Positions 62,312 to 64,000 of a DNA stretch of 64,000 nt are shown piece by piece. The stretch is taken from positions 38,419,501 to 38,483,500 of the forward strand of contig NC_090997.1 in the NCBI RefSeq assembly GCF_041146395.1. Direction: 5' to 3'. This DNA is from Eulemur rufifrons. Taxonomy: Eukaryota; Chordata; Mammalia; Primates; Lemuridae. The notes beneath the pieces are model-generated. The model was not told the origin of the DNA, ran no database searches, and saw nothing but the letters and a program-made list of their open reading frames with translations. The position numbers and the translations under genes are program-made. Position 1 is the first letter of the stretch; each line of letters starts with the position of its first letter.

Positions 62312-63098
62312 AATTCCAACCAAAATATATTGTATTTGCATCGTTTTTATCTATTTTTATACTTTTATAATGTTTGCTTTTATCCTGAATATATAAATTG
62401 TATGGTAAACTGTTTCTCTCCAAAATCTGTAAATCCTTGAATATAGTCCCACAGAATACCTATGTTCACTTTCTGTTTCTATTTTATTATTTTATTATAA
62501 GAATATAATCTTTTAATCAGAAAAGTACAATCTGGCTATATAACACTTTCCTACGTTCTATTACAATTGTATTATTCCTTACAGCCAATTTCATTTTTCT
62601 ACAAATGATCCTTTTCTAATTTTTACATGTTTGAAATGAATATAAGTTGGATAAAATGTTTAGAAAAAAATTTCAGGATCACAGTTTTTATGAAGTGAAA
62701 TATGTTTTATGGGTCAATCAGTCACCTCTGGAACACTTTGGAGTTTTCTTTCTATATAGTCAAAATTGGTCTATTCTAGTAAAAAGAATTCTAAAGCCCT
62801 ATATATGCCAATATTCAGCATTGAAATGTGATTTTATAATAATATTTTAATATGGTTTTCTGATGTCCCTGAAGTTCATAAAACTGCAAACGAAATAATG
62901 AAGTTTCAGGGTAAAATTCAGATTTAGGAAGGCTAAAAAGCTGACCGCATTCTCTACCTCAGTCCTGATGTGAAACACAACGTGTCCTAAACAGCAATAG
63001 TAACTCTGATTTCTTTCTCCCAAGAGTTAAGTATATGCTGATAAGGAGCTGGAAGTAAACTTTATGTATGTTAAAATAAATCTTCTATCTTCAGGTAC
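62312..63098 (+). other. IRAK1BP1: IRAK1BP1 3' UTR (predicted extent)
   Basis: AT-rich sequence after the stop codon with no recognised repeat. The first perfect AATAAA downstream of the stop that I find is at 63075-63080, followed about 15-35 bases later by a GT/T-rich stretch (ggtttgaatattcttttttt), so cleavage near 63095-63100 is plausible. The end is inferred, and upstream variant signals or a longer tail are possible. Confidence 0.5.
63075..63080 (+). terminator. IRAK1BP1: Candidate polyadenylation signal AATAAA for IRAK1BP1
   Basis: A canonical hexamer 764 bases after the stop codon with a T/GT-rich downstream element at about 63105-63123. Confidence 0.5.
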
Positions 63099-63805
63099 AT
63101 AGAGGTTTGAATATTCTTTTTTTCTGAATATCCGAGTTGATTTTCCAAATACATAGGCTAATGACAGGTGAAAGAAAGTAGACAAAGAACAAACTGAGAT
63201 CACTTTTCTATTATCTTCTTACTTCATTGTCCTTAAGATAAAGCTAAAAAGTAAATATTTTTCAGAAATTACAGTTTGTCACAGAAGATTACTAAGACCT
63301 TATTTTTCTCCAAAATTGTTTGCCTCCATTTGCTTATCAGTGGTCAAAGCCAGTTTTTAATAAGATTTTAAGAGTTCATGTTTGTTCTTAAAGCTATTAA
63401 TAAGTATGAAAATCACTAAAATATTGTTGAAAGTTATTATACTATTCTCAAGTAGATGTAGTGTTATAATTTATTGAGTCACCTTCCTCTACCCCCCAAC
63501 CCCAAGAAAATGATAAGGGGGGATGATTTAATTATAGAATTTCTACTGCAAAAGGAAAACGCATACTGCTCTCAGATTTTTTTTCAAATATATTTACAAG
63601 TGATTGTATATCACTTTTCTAGAGGATTTCTATTTCAGGACTTTAATTTCAACATAAATGATAAAATGTGCACGTGTCATTTTATACCTGCCTTTTGTCA
63701 AAAGCCACTATATTGATTAATCACATTATTGTCTGCCCTGAAATCCCAAAATATTATTTTAAATGATGGATAAAGGTCTCCTCTGAAGGGTGGTAGCTAA
63801 TTTTT
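63099..63805. other. Downstream of IRAK1BP1, nothing recognised
   Basis: AT-rich unique-looking DNA after the candidate polyadenylation signal; it could include a longer 3' UTR. Confidence 0.45.
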
Positions 63806-64000
63806 TCAAGGATGAAAGAAATAAGACAGAATTACAGCACAGTACAACCTTTTTATTCTTTGAAGACTTTGAGTAAAATCATTGTCATATCCCTGAGAGA
63901 TGAAATGCTGTGTTGTTGATAGAGCTGCCAGAACACAGAGCTGCAAAACCATCACTACACTATTTGCAGACATCTCCACAGTGACAGGTCTTCCAAGATG
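63806..64000 (-). other. Open frame running in from the window edge; possible 3' end of a minus-strand gene or retrocopy
   Basis: On the minus strand the frame from 64000 is open for 64 codons to TGA at 63808-63806, containing MSANSVVMVLQLCVLAALST from 63973. An AATAAA hexamer (minus strand, 63857-63852) lies inside it. I do not recognise the protein. On human 6q14.1 the next gene downstream is PHIP on the opposite strand, but nothing here proves a link. Chance is the default explanation. Confidence 0.15.

Overview
The window is nuclear DNA from a strepsirrhine primate, most likely a lemur. Five full-length or near full-length Alu copies carry the extra middle-linker segment (the 'agaaagaaattagctggacaactaaaaatatat' kind of spacer) and the 'cctagcactctggg' and 'gctaggctgacgccacgg' variants typical of lemur Alus. 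Older AluJ-type copies, MaLR LTRs, L1M, MIR, L2-like and MER elements are the usual mammalian background. Nothing suggests prokaryotic, plasmid or phage DNA.

One protein-coding gene can be read in full: IRAK1BP1 (SIMPL), + strand, four coding exons at 48427-48741, 53649-53714, 61804-61934 and 62041-62311. They join in frame to a 260-residue SIMPL/YggE-like protein with a lysine-rich C-terminus. A CpG-rich promoter (about 48040-48850) precedes it, with a ZNF143-type site, an RFX X-box-like site and a seven-codon uORF ending two bases before the start codon. A candidate polyadenylation signal lies at 63075. The first 48 kb is upstream intergenic DNA, which agrees with the long gene-poor interval upstream of IRAK1BP1 on human 6q14.1 (from knowledge, not visible here).

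Layout. 1-9.9 kb: AT-rich DNA with three MLT1-type LTRs, L1M scraps and MIRs. 9.9-31 kb: lemur Alus, an AluJ, MIRs, MER5-like DNA elements, and a lemur-type L1 tail that split an older MIR. 31-38.5 kb: L1MA 3' end and hAT-like pieces. 38.5-40 kb: a GC-richer block resembling an orphan L1 5' UTR, followed by a lemur Alu and an antisense L1M. 41.8-47.6 kb: AluJ, L2-like and ERVL/MaLR-internal sequence with a short structured RNA retrocopy inside it, an MLT1 LTR and Alus. 47.6-63.1 kb: the gene. Its introns hold two Tigger-like DNA elements, two L1 blocks, a nested L1M/Alu-monomer/MER1 stack and a 3 x 36-bp minisatellite. 63.1-64 kb: little that is recognisable, plus a minus-strand open frame running off the edge.

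All other open frames I examined are repeat-derived or look like chance. I see no undescribed multi-gene system. The items most worth a second look are the small structured retrocopy at 44146-44249, the uORF abutting the IRAK1BP1 start, and the orphan L1 5' UTR-like block. Repeat family names come from memory of consensus sequences, so subfamily calls are provisional.
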